A DNA stretch of 64,000 nt from Parus major (lineage: Eukaryota > Chordata > Aves > Passeriformes > Paridae). Position 1 is the stretch's first letter; each line of letters opens with the position of its first letter. The stretch lies in the NCBI RefSeq assembly GCF_001522545.3, contig NC_031773.1, positions 17,494,302 through 17,558,301 of the forward strand, in the 5' to 3' direction. Positions 40,201 through 53,008 of the stretch are shown here, in pieces. The notes under the pieces were generated by a model, which worked only from the letters and a program-made list of their open reading frames with translations, was not told the DNA's origin and searched no databases. The position numbers and the translations under genes were made by a program.

Positions 40201-42354
40201 ATCAAGGTATTCAGAAATGGCTATTTAATTTCTCAGATTTACATTAGACACTTAAGCATGAAATGAATCCTGAGTTTTCAATTACTTCAGCTGGATGCAC
40301 AACTCTTTTTTTTATCTTTTTTTACCTTTTTTTGTCAAAATTATTGTTCCTTTTTTTACAAAACATCTAAAAAATTAAATAATTTGATAAAAATTTCAGT
40401 AATAGTTGCTTTCACTCTAGATGCTTGAAAACATTTCAGTTGTTTTCTGGTTTTCTGCATTTTAATTAGAAGTTATGTTTGTTATAAATTATCACAATTT
40501 ATAAGATATTTTCTGATTACCTAATCTAGCATTATGGTCAGGAAATTTATCAGAAATTGTATTGACTAGTATTTCTTGGGGATTATTCCAGCACAACATG
40601 ATCAGGTCTGAAAGGATGAAGATGAGGTAATATACCTGAAGCCCTGTGTACTGCAGCAAAATTAGAGAGAGCAACTTGTCATTTCCTATTTATTAGCTGA
40701 GTGTATTCCTGATCTATTCTTGTGACAGTTATCTCATGGCCTGTACCTTTCTTCCTGTATAGGAAAAATGGCATGGGATCCAAATTGTGATGCAGTCTAG
40801 ACAGATTTACTGCATTACTTATTTTGAACAGCTGAATTGTCTATATTTGCTAATATTAAGGCACAGTTTTGGTGGTTAGGTTGTCTGGTTTCAGAACTCG
40901 TTGGGACTTTTTCCCTGTTTCTGCCTATGAGGGCAATATGCTTTCACTTCTCCTGTGTCTGTGACAATTTTAAGTTTTGCTTAGTCCCTTCTTTTTTACT
41001 TCTAATTTTTTGTACCCTGATATTAGTATCATGTCAGTAAAGACTTCTTTGTCCTCATTTCAGCATAACATTGGTCCAGTGCAGTGAAAAGTCCATTCCA
41101 AAGCACACAGATTCTAAGAAACAGCCATTTGAGTCACTCTGGAATCAGGGTCATAACCCCTTTACCAAATGTAAGTCGCCTTGACTCTGCAGAAAGACTC
41201 GCAGTAGCTCATGTCCTCATCCCCTTTATCAGAGTTTGGCAACAGGTTTCTTACACCAAGATCACAGAGTAATGTGGACATATAAGAAACCTCTTGTATT
41301 TTATTTTAATTGTATGTACTCAAATCCTTTTTGATATCAAGTCAAGGAGAGCATTTACTGACCTTGCACCTTGACTTAATGAGATCCAATACCATAGCAA
41401 TTCAGAAGTTAAAAATCCACCAGCTGCTCTAACAGATGTAATTAAGGAGTCAATTGTCAAATACCAGGGTAAAAGTCTGAAGCCAAGACAGACCATTTTG
41501 GGAAAAGCAGACTAAGTGGTGGAGTGGAAAAATATTCATAGGAACATGAAAACTTTAAAACAGAGATTCTAAGTAGAGGACACTCCAAACGTACAAGTAG
41601 GATTTCTACAGCTGCCTGGTTCAGAGTCTCTAGGTTAAAGACAGAGGAAATTTTTGGACTAAATGTCTGGATGTAAATTCTCTCTATGCTTTCATTTTAT
41701 TTGAAATCTTTGTGAGAGGAACAGTCAAACGCCTTACAGAGAAGGGACATGAGGTGACAGAAAATTTCTAAGCTGCTTTGTTAGCTGGGAGACTTTGACT
41801 CATTTTGTGACCTGAGATATTTGGTTGCCTCTTCATAAAACATTTCAGCACCTATGCTTCCCTGTTTGGAAATTTAATGGCTACTACCTGTCAGCAGAAG
41901 AATCCTCCTTTCTTTCTCACCTAAAAGTCTACTGTATATATGGTGACATATAACTGTGTAGGAACTGACATACTTTTTCCAGGAGAATCTAGTAATTTTT
42001 CAAACTTAGACAAACATAGCCATTTATGTGTATGTCTTTGTTTTTGTTTTTATTTTTGCTTTTCACAGAAGATTAAAGTAAAATATATATTTGAACTATG
42101 AAATGACACTATAGTTCTGCTGTGTTATCAAAGGCACAGATCCATCAAATCAAACTAAATGATCACAGTCCTTATTTCTTAATTATTTATCAGCATAAGG
42201 CCTGAAGGACGCTTTGTATAGGAAAACTGTTGCTCATGAGAAATTTTTTGTCTGAGGAAAGCGTTATAATTTTTTAGATTTGCAGACATGTAGTCATGCT
42301 TAAGAATTTTCATTAATTTGGGGACATTTATTTATTTGTTAAGAGCAGAATTAA
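37275..42354. other. Noncoding tract, no gene seen
   Basis: AT-rich DNA with only short chance frames (none above 80 codons). The 12 bp AATAGATAACAG recurs at 37881-37892 and 37898-37909. T-rich runs cluster at about 40306-40360. No recognised mobile element or RNA gene. Confidence 0.6.
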
Positions 42355-42375
42355 CTAAACATGTAACATGTTTAG
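42355..42375. repeat. Perfect palindrome, 10 bp arms
   Basis: CTAAACATGT, one A, then ACATGTTTAG. Exact inverted arms with a single-base centre. It could be a protein-binding dyad or a chance palindrome. Confidence 0.9.
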
Positions 42376-45300
42376 AATAAACTAAACACATAACTCACCA
42401 CCCCAGCATTCAGCAAGAATGGTCTTTCCACTTCTTTGACAAGATATCTGTAAATGTTTATTGGTAAAAGAACTGTTCTACATGCGGCTAGAGTGTGAAA
42501 AAACTTCAATAAAAATGCTCCCTTAACATTTGATAAGCAAAAAATGTGATAAAACAAAAGAAATAGATTTATCAAAGAGCTTTCCTTTGGCCTTCTGTTG
42601 CAGAATTAAAAAGGGTAATTTCAAAGAGATTATGAAATAGATTCCCTCACAATAATAATTTCTATACAAATGACATCTTAAGTGAAATATATTTAGTGGG
42701 GTGAAAAAATATTTAAAAATAAATTATAATCAATATTGTGAATACAGTTAGGTCAATGGTGGGAATGGTGGGAACTCTAAAGCATGATCCTTTATCCTAA
42801 TCTCCTCTTGAGAAGATGTCAATATGGGCATCACATTAAAGAAATTTTAGCAATATAATCTTCAGCAGATGCAAGGAAATACATCCTTACCCAGTTTAAT
42901 GGAATCATATCTTTATAAGTTTAAGAAGTGATTAAAAGTTTAGGTTACTAGGATAGAATATTGTAACATTTTCAATTTTACAATTTAAATTTGTACAGAA
43001 ATACAATTTTTAATTGTAATAGAAAATATCTGTGCAGAGTAAGGTGAGATTGCAGTCATTTTACATGTCTAAATAAGAAAATTATTTTTACGCTAAAATC
43101 ACAAGAAACTATATGGTGTAATAGTTTAAAAAATTCTCTTGTGTTTTAGGGTTTTTTTTATTATTCACTTATATTATTATTATTTTATTCACTTTATGTT
43201 TTTATACCCTTGTTTTTAAGCAACCTTGCAATACTTATATAATTCAGCCTAATTTTCTGTTTTATAGAAATATCATGGTCTCTATCTAGATCACATATTT
43301 AAACATGGATATCAAATTAAAAACAGAAAATTATATATCCATGTGATGTAGGAAGAAATGTACAGGCTTAGTATAGTACTCCCTGTTAGAATACCAGAAT
43401 GTCTGGAGGAATTATTAACACATACTTCTAATGGACTTTAATTAGTTCATGTGTAATTTGTACTAAAAAATTCCTTGAAAGAGAAACTTCCTGAATGGGG
43501 AACCAAGGGACAACTGAATGAGACAAGAAACAAATGAGATATCCAGAAACAAACTTTTCTATGCCTATGCCTATAAATGGCCAAATGCTGCATTAGTCAG
43601 TGAGGGGGAAGAATAAGGAAAAATGGAAAAGAAATTATCTTTTTGTGGCAGCTTTTTTGTCTGCAATTCTGACAATTCAATGACAGATGTAATTCAAATT
43701 TGTCTCCTGTTGAGGCTGAAAACAAATACTTCATTTCTGAAAACTATACTCTTTTCTCAGCCTCTTGAGAGATTTTGAAGAGTATATTGAGGAAACTTTG
43801 GGAAGGGTGCTCTGGATTCAAGGGCGATGGGAATATTTAAGAGATGTTGATAGGCATCTTTTACCTCATGCAGAGGATGTTAGCTTGTGGAATTGTAGTA
43901 CAGAATTTAAAATATTTCTTCACATAAAAATGAAGTTTTAAAGCATTCTGAAATACAGTAATAGATAAAAAAATGTCTTTTCTTCCTTTAGCTAGGTCTA
44001 GATCAATTAAAAGCTTACATTTTAAGAGGTTCTCTCGTAAGAGATCATATCCTGATTGAAACCTAAGAGGAAAAAGCAAAAACTCAACCTACCAGAAGTC
44101 CCAAAATAATTCTCTATCAAAGCAAGAGATTCACCAAAGCCCAATCTGTACATCAGTCTACTTTCAACTCAAAGTTCAAAAGAAATAACTGCTCTGTGGT
44201 TAAGCAATGATTGAAGAGGTTAGTAACAGATCAAAGCAAAGGATAGGAGAGAGATGGGTGAGCATCGGGGAGGGAAAATGGAAAGCATTTTTCTTGGTCT
44301 GTTCTGAGAAAAAAATGAGAATATGAGGGAAAGAAAAATAAAGTCAAACTTCTAAGGAGAAATACTTTTGCTAGAATGAATGATGAAAATTTCCAGAGAA
44401 AAACTTGAAAGATGTTACTGCTGTACTTTAATCTGTCAAAATTATTTCTGCTACTAGTTGCTCATTTGAAGCCTCTTACTTTGTTTCAAGACTCGTTACT
44501 CAATTAAAAAGCCCCAAAACTCCAAGCCAGAGTTATTTTTCCTCCTTGGTGCTCTGCTGTGTTGCACTATATTATGAAGAGAATTTTTGTTCCGTTTTTT
44601 TTCCTGGGGTTTTCCTCTGGAAATGAAAGCATTTTCTATATTAGTCTTATATAATAGGTCTCTATTTGCACAGCATTCATATAAATTAAGGATATATAGA
44701 TCACTGCTTTTTGTTAATATTTGAAAATAATTTTGCTCCCAATTTAAAGTCAGAAGGCAAAAATAATACTTGCTGTTTACTACATTAATTTGTCTACAGG
44801 TCTATAGCATTATTCACTACTAAAAAGTAAATTTCTGAAAATAGTGAAGTTTAATTTCAGAAAGAAACTAATTCTATATATCCCACGTCTTTGCAAAACA
44901 ACTTTGGTTTTGGGGTTAAGGTATATATGTTTTTGTACTACAGTAAATACCTCTGCAATATTAGAGTCTTGGTCTAATTCCATCTTTCTGTTTTATATAG
45001 TAGACTTTTATTTATATCCTCAGTTCCTTTTGTTGATGGTGTTCCTGACCTACACATGATAATTGTTTGCTGTTTTCTTTGGAAGAAATTCACACCTCTT
45101 CTGTGTCTGTCAGTAGGGCTGTTTGTGATTTAACAGTGTTTAAAACGTTGATCTGTCTACTACAGATTGGAATCAAACTTAAAGAAAATTAATTTGACTC
45201 TTAAAACATGAGGTATTGTTTATACCTTATTAGCAGACTACAGGGTCTTTATAAAGGCAAATGCTCTGGGTGGAACAGGGAATATGCTACAGATGCATAA

Positions 45301-45921
45301 TTACTGAAGGTTAACCTGTGGCCCCATACTATCCCTAGGAATTTCTCAGGCCCTTTGATAACGGATAAGATACTCATCATTTCTGTAGAAATATTGTACT
45401 TGAGTATTTTTAGGGAATGAGGTACTTTTTTCATAGGATCAGGACTCTCATCTAATGAAACTCTGAAATTTTTTGGATCAGTTAAAAAACCCCATGTATC
45501 TTCTATTGCATTTTGTACCCAGCCCAATTCCATGGTTATGACAGGTCTTTGGAGATAATTTCTCAGTCAGAGCATATGCCCCCAGGGTTGGCAGCAGTTG
45601 AGCAAAGAGTTTTGAAAGTCACAATTTTGGACTTAAGCAGAATTTAAGCACTAATTTGTAGGATTTGGAAGTTTTCACAAGATCAGAAGCTGTGGTGTAG
45701 CGCGGAATAAAATCCAGTTATCTCGTGTTGCAGCCCATAAATACTGGACTCTAGATAGGACTGTGAAATAATTTGGCTGCTAAAACACTGGTTTAATGGA
45801 AAATAAAAAGAGATGGTGGGCGTACATATTTAAAGATCTAGTTGCCAGGTTTTTCTTTTTATATACTGATAAAATAGATGATATTGTGACAGTGAATATT
45901 TTAAGCTATTGAGGTAACTCT

Positions 45922-45931
45922 GGGGGGGGGG
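45922..45931. repeat. Poly-G run (10 bases)
   Basis: Ten G followed by CGGG, isolated in AT-rich DNA. It could vary in length between individuals or be affected by sequencing error. Confidence 0.85.
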
Positions 45932-47507
45932 CGGGATTACTCTAGTCTCTGTGACAGACCTATCAATGCCTTTTCATAGCTATTATTTAAAAATGCATTT
46001 TGTAATTAAACAGATGAGAGAAAAGAATTCAGAAGAACAACTTCTTAAAGCTAAGTTTGTGGGAAAGAGATGAGAGTAATAGTTTTTTAGAATTCTCTGC
46101 TACTTTGTTAAGATGTAAAGCAAGAATTCATTGAGTTTGGGAAGGTGGAAAAAATTGTACTGAATGGATATTTGCAAAAAATTCTGCTCAGCAAAAAGAA
46201 AGAGCCGGTGCAGGGGGTGTCTCTGACATAGGTACCCTAAATTCCCACTCAAGTGCATTGTTATTGCAGAATGAGCTAAATTCTCATTGTGCCTTGCTGC
46301 TTAGTCATCACATTCATCATGGTTAGAAATGTTATTTGCTGGGAAGGAAGACATGGCTTGGTAAATCACTCTACATATAAATTACGTAAGGGAAAAGACC
46401 CTTATGTTGACTTCAGTAAGGAGAAAGATAGGATGTCAGATTTTTAATAACAGGCAATTATTCAGCATGTGTGAAACTCTCTCCTATAATCCTTTTTATT
46501 ATCTGCAAGGCTGTATAATCAGGAACCTTATCAGTCTCTCTAAAGGGAGAATAATTGCATCTTCAGAAGTCACATAGTGGAGACATTACTATTTTGATTA
46601 AAAACAAATGCTCACCTTTCCCCTAGTGAGGGATCTTCACATGTGAAAGTGTTTAACCAACATAAAAACATATTCCACAGTTAAAGCAAATTGGAAGAAC
46701 TTAAATAATCAGTGGCAGGTTTGAAGTGTGTCTCATACTGACTGATGGAGCCAGACTACATTTGTACTTAGCAAAATGTAGTTTAATGTCAGTGAGGGGA
46801 ACAGACTATTATACCTATTTTTTCCTATTGCCTCTCTATAGTGGTTGGCCCTGTGATGGTTTGATATTTCTAAAACAAATTCCTCATTTTGATAAGCACA
46901 GGAAAATATATTTTAATATTAAGTGGCTGCAGTTCCAGTTTATCTGGAAGACCAAAGGGTTAATAAAATCTCTCCTTTTCAAGCCTAAAGGCCAAGACTT
47001 TTCACTGCTTTCATTTGTAAGAAGAGCTTGATTGAATTTACTTCTGTTTCACTTTTAAAACTTCCTGGCTTTTCATTCACAAATCACACATTTGTCTTCT
47101 CCCGGAAAAGCATTGCTTTTGTTTTTGTGACCTACATTTGTAGGGCCCCTAATTAGCAGGCAGCACTGGGATCTGCTGTCCCTCAATAGCTCTGTTTTGG
47201 GATTCTAAACTAAAAAGAAAACCTGTTGCTGACATTTCAATGAAAGTAACGATCCTACTATAGGTCAGTACCTTTATGTGCACTGTATAAAAAAATGCAT
47301 CATAACTGAAAAATTTCCCCTGTATTGCATTTATGTCCTAATCTGGTAGCTGCTGGAGTTAATATCAGAAGGATTAAGCATAAATGTGGGGTGTTTTCAT
47401 TGTCCTTAAAATAAAAATGTACCAGCATTTTGTTTGGCAAAAAATTCTTCCCTGAACTGGTCTTTTCAATTACTTCCTTGTTTTTCTCTGTTTTTGGGTT
47501 TTTTCAG

Positions 47508-47577
47508 GTTTTTTTTTTGGCTTTGTTTTTGTTTTGGTTTTGTTTTGTTTTTAATTCCTTTTTTTTTTTTTCTTTTC
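47508..47577. repeat. T-rich low-complexity tract
   Basis: T runs separated by single or double G or C. On the minus strand this is an A-rich tract and yields a lysine-rich chance frame. It may be the decayed tail of a retroelement, but no body is recognisable beside it. Confidence 0.8.
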
Positions 47578-49008
47578 GCTTCTGCAGATAAGCTGACCAT
47601 TATTTTTACTTTTGTGCTCAAATGAACATTCTGGCTTGTGAGAAAGTGGCACAACATCTAATTTAAATAGCATTAGACCACACAAGAACTATGTCTTCTC
47701 TCCTTCAATTTGCAAAGTAAATAGGAGATTGCCTGGACCTGGAATGCAGCATTTGACTCTGCTTTTTGTATTAAAAAACTTGTTACATACTGTGGTGGAA
47801 CTGATATGAATTGCTATATTCAAATACATCAAACATCCAACTCCTCCTATCAGGAGGATCTTGTCACTTGCTAGACAGCATTTACAGACTCCTGCTATGT
47901 CTGTCCTCAACAGTGTCACATCCTCAACAGTGAGCTGGTCACCCTGGCATTTTGTCCTGCCGAATAAGTAATGGCATTACCATTAGAACAAACAAAGTTT
48001 CATTTTCTTTGGATTTACCTTCTGCTTGGCTGCATACTCCGAGTTTGCTGTGTTTAAAGGCACTCCTTTTCTCTTAGAAACTTGCATATGATGAAGACTT
48101 TTCCTAAATCTCACCAATTGTAACATATTTCAAAATTTACGGGAATGTTAGTTCTGTGGCCATTACTTCTCAAAATCAAGCTAAGCTGAAATTTGACAGC
48201 ATATTCAAAAGCTGTAGGGAGAAACAAGTGATGACACAGTGACTGCTGCTGGTTTGAGAATTCAGACTAGAAAGCCTTGTACCTGAAAATATATACGATT
48301 TATTCTACAGTAATGTCTGTGCAATGCAAACCAGACATTTCCAAGCTAGAACCACAAGGGCAGGAGAGCAGTATGGAGACACCTATATTCTAGTCAGCCT
48401 CCTGGAACATGAGATGTTCAGTCTTTCCCTGTTCCAAGATTATCTAATAGCACAGCAGAAAATCTGCCTTAGTGACAAGAACAGCTTGTTTACAGAAACT
48501 ATTTTGGTTGGGGGGGGTTTGTCTACTTTACCCATACTCCATCATCTGTCACAAGAGTAGAAGGAATGTTATATATCAGGTAGCCATTCTATATTTATGC
48601 TGCTGCGCTAGCACTTTCTGGGAAACTTTAGAATTAATTGTATATGCTCTTTAAATACAGAACTTTTTGCAAAATCTCTAGTCTTCTGTGTCTATCTGGG
48701 AGCTCCTTCTTGTCTTGAATTGGAAACTTTCTCTATCTGCTCAGTAGATCTGGAATACCTACAGGCTGTATGACATATGGCGCAGGGTCAGAAGCAGAGA
48801 GGCTGCTGTGTACAGCCCTCTCCCAAGGCTTGTGAGGAGAGACATTTGCAGCCTGGATGCATGGATGTGTGCACTGACTCATCAGTCACAAAGGTTGCAC
48901 AGTGGAGACTGAGGGGAATTGATGTTCATGCTGAGGAACCTCTACTGTGCCAAGAGAGACTTGGCCTAGATATCACTCCCAGGGAAAAAGGGAGGAAATG
49001 CTCCTCTT

Positions 49009-49631
49009 TGTCCTGGTTTAAGGCAAGTTTGGGGGAGAACCTCTGAATGGGGTCCCTCAAGAAAGCAAATTTAAGCAGATCTTCCCCCAGATGGTTTGAG
49101 AAAAAGATTTCCTTGGAGAAAAGCGGAAAAAACTCTTTATTTAACAGAAATTGAATAATATTAAACAATAAAAACTCTCGCTGTTCGATGAGATGGCAAA
49201 TCCAGAAGAGTCCTTTTCATGTGGTGTAGCTCAGCTCACTCAGTCCCTTATCAGTCCCTCTGGCACTGGAAAGTGCCAAGGCCCAGGTCCTGGTGGGCCA
49301 CAGGCGTGAGCTCTCGGGGTCTGGTTTCCAGTCCAGAGCAGGCTTGAACAGACACAGGGAAAAGGAAAAAAAAGCAGCCCAGGGAACTTCTCTGCCTCAG
49401 CTAGCTAAAAACTAACTGAAAGCAAAGGAGAGCTCTGTCCTGCTGTCCGTCCCTGCTGCAGACAACACAATCCAGGAGCAGGATGTGGGGCAGTGAGGGC
49501 TCTTTCTCAACACAAACTGCAGCTTCTTCTCCCCTCTTCACTCTCACAGACAATCTTAGAGGTGCAGAACTTAATATGTAACACAAACCAGGTGACTAGG
49601 GATACAAGCATCATAAAGTCACCTCGGGACA
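49009..49631 (-). mobile_element. Solo LTR of an endogenous retrovirus
   Basis: The 623 bp block starts with TGTCCTGGTTTAAGGC and ends with CACCTCGGGACA, giving the TG...CA ends of retroviral LTRs. The composition changes sharply at its borders. The five bases before it (CTCTT) and after it (CTCTC) agree at four of five positions, consistent with a decayed target-site duplication. On the minus strand an AATAAA (49142-49137) lies about 130 nt from the end, a reasonable place for the R/U5 poly(A) signal, so I favour the minus orientation. A plus-strand AATAAA near 49168 leaves some doubt. The sequence resembles an LTR family frequent in songbirds, judged from memory. No gag, pol or env remains beside it, so it is a solo LTR left by recombination. 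Confidence 0.78.
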
Positions 49632-52600
49632 CTCTCAGTCAGTAGTCAGATGGTTTCAAGAAGGGGAAATGAAGTTTCATCTTTGTTTAAGTGGATATTT
49701 TAGTGTCTTTAGCAATGCAGTAAAATGTCAGTAGCAGAAAACTGAGTATGTTCTCTTAGGAAGCAGTTTTCTCATTCAGATGGACAGTTCAGTACATGAA
49801 TATAAGTCACCCTTTCTGTTGTGCTTTCTAGCTCTGGGGATTTTGGCTATAATAATATGATTAGGTGAATACTGGATTCTCCTGCTCTGCATTCCTCAGT
49901 ACTTTATATGTACTCCTGCTTGCACAGGAAAATCATCTCCCAGAGTGGCTGTGGTTGAATTGGCTGCTCAGAACTTTTTGACTTTAGACTTTTCTGTGCC
50001 CACTTTCTGGCAGAAACACAGATCACGCTTATAAGTCACAGAGGAGTTAAAGGTCTCCAAATGGACGTGCCTGTATTGTGCCTTGTGGTGCCAGGCAGAA
50101 ACACAAAACCGAGGTTGAGAGAAGCAGCGTAGTGTTACGGTGGCACTGCCGTCACACTGGTGCACCCTTCTAGAAGGAAAGGCTGACTGGCTCAGACCCA
50201 GCAGTGCTGAAGTCAGTAAACTGCTTCGGTTTCTTTAAAAGACTCGGGTCACCACCAGCTCCAGGCTTTTTGTGCTGTATTTAATTTACATAAGCATGTG
50301 CTTGTTTGCACTTTTACAGTCACTTAGGGCCCTTGGACTTTACTGATATTCATCACAAAGCACTTTGCCAGTGCCTGAAAGATTTTTTAGCAAATGCTGA
50401 CTGCTGAAAGAGAGCTTCTTGAACTTTGCTTGTTCTGTCAGCCCCACAGAGCATCCGTGTGATACACATCTTGGATACCATTTGTTTCTCTGTCTGCAAA
50501 GCAGGCAAGCTCTCTAGTCAATGGAAATAGAGTCGGGGGAGTACAAGGAAGTAGTCAGCTGACCAGTTATAGATATTTATTTTAAGTGATCAGATTTGAC
50601 TCTCCATGTAGGACTCTTAAAATGCCAGCCTGCAAGTTGTGCCTTCATGCCAACCTGTTCTCTGAGAGCCAAAGTGACAGGTGTCACAGGAGCAATGCAG
50701 ATATGTGGTTACAAGAATTTCCACTGCACAGAAATGATGCCTTGATGCTGGTGGTTTGCCTTGAAATTATTCTTTACCCTGAAATCACCTTTCATTCAAT
50801 CCACATTACAGCAAGAGCAAGCAATACTTATCTGTGAAGTCTGAAAAAGCATTTGCAGATATTTAGAAAACCTGATGTGTGATAGATATGAAATGATCCT
50901 TACCAAACTCTTTCCTTATGAGTGTCCAGCAGATGAATTTTGGATGTTCTGTTTATCAGACTCCATTCTATGGACTTTTGTACATGAATGTTAGTTTGTA
51001 TTTTCCTTCTTCTGATGATTCACCTATAGATTCAACTGAAATATTGTCTTCTCCTTTCACATGAATTGTTATTGGACCTTTTTAACAGGAGGAAAATATA
51101 AGCCTTTTTCTTGTTTTCTGTTTATTGACAATTACCAGCACTACAGAAATCGTAACGTCTCAGTGGAAAAGCGAAGATCCCGGTATCCTCTCTCATATAA
51201 TCCAGGGGGTTCAAAGCTCTTCATTGCTTTCCTCACTTCCCTCCTCTAAGAATATCAAACAATTCTCATGGGACATTTTCTAACCCTAAATGTTATTTTG
51301 ACAACCACACAAAATCTAATGCATAAATGGAGTTCTTTGCCATGCAGTCTATTAGTGATTCTTCACTGACATTAGAGTGAACTGGAAACCTCCACTCTGG
51401 AATGATAACTGACCTGGCATGGCTCTACCCCAAGCTTATTCTCTATAATAGCATGTCAGCTTCTTAGATGATGACTACAGATTTTAAGCCCTAGAGGCCC
51501 CCCAAGCTGAGGTAGCTGCCATTTTAGCAGTGGGACTGAGTGCCCAAATGCATTGAATAAGTTCTGTCCTTTGATGTTAGAGTGAGAGCAGCTGTGGATT
51601 CATCTGAACTGCATGCACTTCTTTCCTCACACATTTTTTTATCCCATAGTGAACACAACTGATAACCGTGCAGCAAATAAATGCACCCTTTTAAACTCTG
51701 AAAATAAAGTTTCTCTCTTCCTCTCATCAAGATATTAGTAGACACATATATGTGCACACTTGAATGCAATGCTAACTGCAATAACAAGCAGGCATGTTTA
51801 AAAGACTCCCAAAATCAGAAATTTACTACTGAGTTAGAACTTACAGGTTGATTTCTCTTGTACCACATACACTTTTGATTCAGGAGCTAGCTTGTACTCA
51901 GACAGTCCCATCTCTAAATTACCTTCTGGAAACAATCACATACAGTAAATGTTCCTGTTCCCTTCTGTCCTCTGGTCCAACTCACAGCACCTACTTGGCA
52001 GTGAATGTCGGCTCTCCTAAAACACTGCCTTGCATAACCAGAGAAAATTATCTCTATTTTTTTTGCTCTTGTTTAAATAAAAAAACCCAATCTTCATGCA
52101 TTTGGAGGCAGGTCTATTTCCCATTTTCTATCAAAAATCTTGCTGATAGCCTTTACTCAAGAGGTTTTCTGTGCAACCCAACCAGCCACACAGAGAGCTT
52201 AACTACAGGATAAGGGGCAGTTTATGTAAGACTGGTATTGGCATTGATGAAACCACAGTAGGTACTGAAGCATACATGTTAATAAACATATTGAGTGATC
52301 TTTTTCTTCAGGGTTTTCATTTTGAAGTTAAAGAATTTGAGAAAACCTGAAATTAAAGCCTGTGATTGCTTCATACATATAGCAGTAATGAAGTGCACAA
52401 CAAAACTTGCCTAATACCTCACAAATGCTCCTACTACAGCAGTAGCAAATGTGTTGTTAGGTAAATAGACACTTAGTAAAAATCTGAGTCCATCTTAGGA
52501 TTTGCAAAATCAGCCTTTAAGTATTTTATGTAGAAGTTTGACAGTTATGTGACTCAAAATACACAGAATTGGTTCTTTGACTTGAATGTTCCATTTTGGT

Positions 52601-52759
52601 TTTATGATTATTATATCCATGTTTGTTGATCATTTTATCATCAAGTGTCTTCATCAGTTTTTAAAACATAAAGTGCATACAGTTTTCTTATGCTGAAATG
52701 TCATGGTGAAAGAATACTGATTTATCCTTACAGCATGATGAATGAAGGTTGGATTTGGT
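49632..52759. other. Noncoding tract with CpG-dense patches
   Basis: Holds a CpG-dense stretch at about 50026-50250 and a smaller one at about 51150-51182, both unusual against the CpG-poor background. Open frames here reach at most 121 codons and are unrecognised. No mobile element is recognised. Confidence 0.5.
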
Positions 52760-53008
52760 AAAATCACATGTTTCTTTTCCATTTTTAAAAACTCTACCAT
52801 TTGGTTTGGTTTGAAGAGAGAGGAGAGGGTGAAGGGTACAGGGACTGTGAAAAGAACATCTTTTTTCCAAGTACTCTAGATTTTGTCCTTTCTTTTTACT
52901 CCAGAAACACTATTGTTTAGGTCAGTATTGTAGTAAGCATGTTGATATATCTCTTGTAGGATGATAACTAGCTCATACTTGCATTCCTAATCCAAAAAAG
53001 GGTATACC
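52760..53008 (-). repeat. 249 bp repeat, copy A (inverted partner at 58847)
   Basis: The reverse complement of this interval aligns without gaps to 58847-59095 over all 249 bp, with roughly 28 mismatches counted by eye (about 89% identity). Similarity stops abruptly at both ends. No long open frame, TIR or target duplication is visible. I do not recognise the family. It may be a dispersed repeat of which this window holds two copies, or half of a local inverted duplication. The strand label is relative to copy B. Confidence 0.92.

Larger units (their letters stand above)
42376..49008. other. Noncoding tract, no gene seen
   Basis: Strongly AT-rich, with frequent stops. A G(10) run lies at 45922-45931. 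A T-rich, G-interspersed stretch lies at about 47508-47577. The part at 47100-47280 is a candidate conserved noncoding block. The 94-codon minus-strand frame at 45249-45533 has no family I can defend. The 89-codon frame at 48777-49046 runs into the LTR and looks like chance. Confidence 0.55.

Noticed and set aside
45249..45533. Minus-strand frame containing KFLGIVWG, resembling a reverse-transcriptase FLG motif
   Set aside because: No catalytic YxDD-type motif or other retroviral domain could be found in either direction, and a short motif match alone is within chance.
46726..47031. 101-codon plus-strand frame
   Set aside because: It opens at GTG rather than ATG, has no recognisable family, and its composition matches the surrounding noncoding DNA.
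47434..47657. Overlapping F-rich plus-strand and K-rich minus-strand frames
   Set aside because: Both are translations of one T-rich low-complexity tract.
48777..49046. 89-codon plus-strand frame running into the LTR
   Set aside because: It crosses the LTR border at 49009, shows no retroviral motif and is most likely a chance frame.
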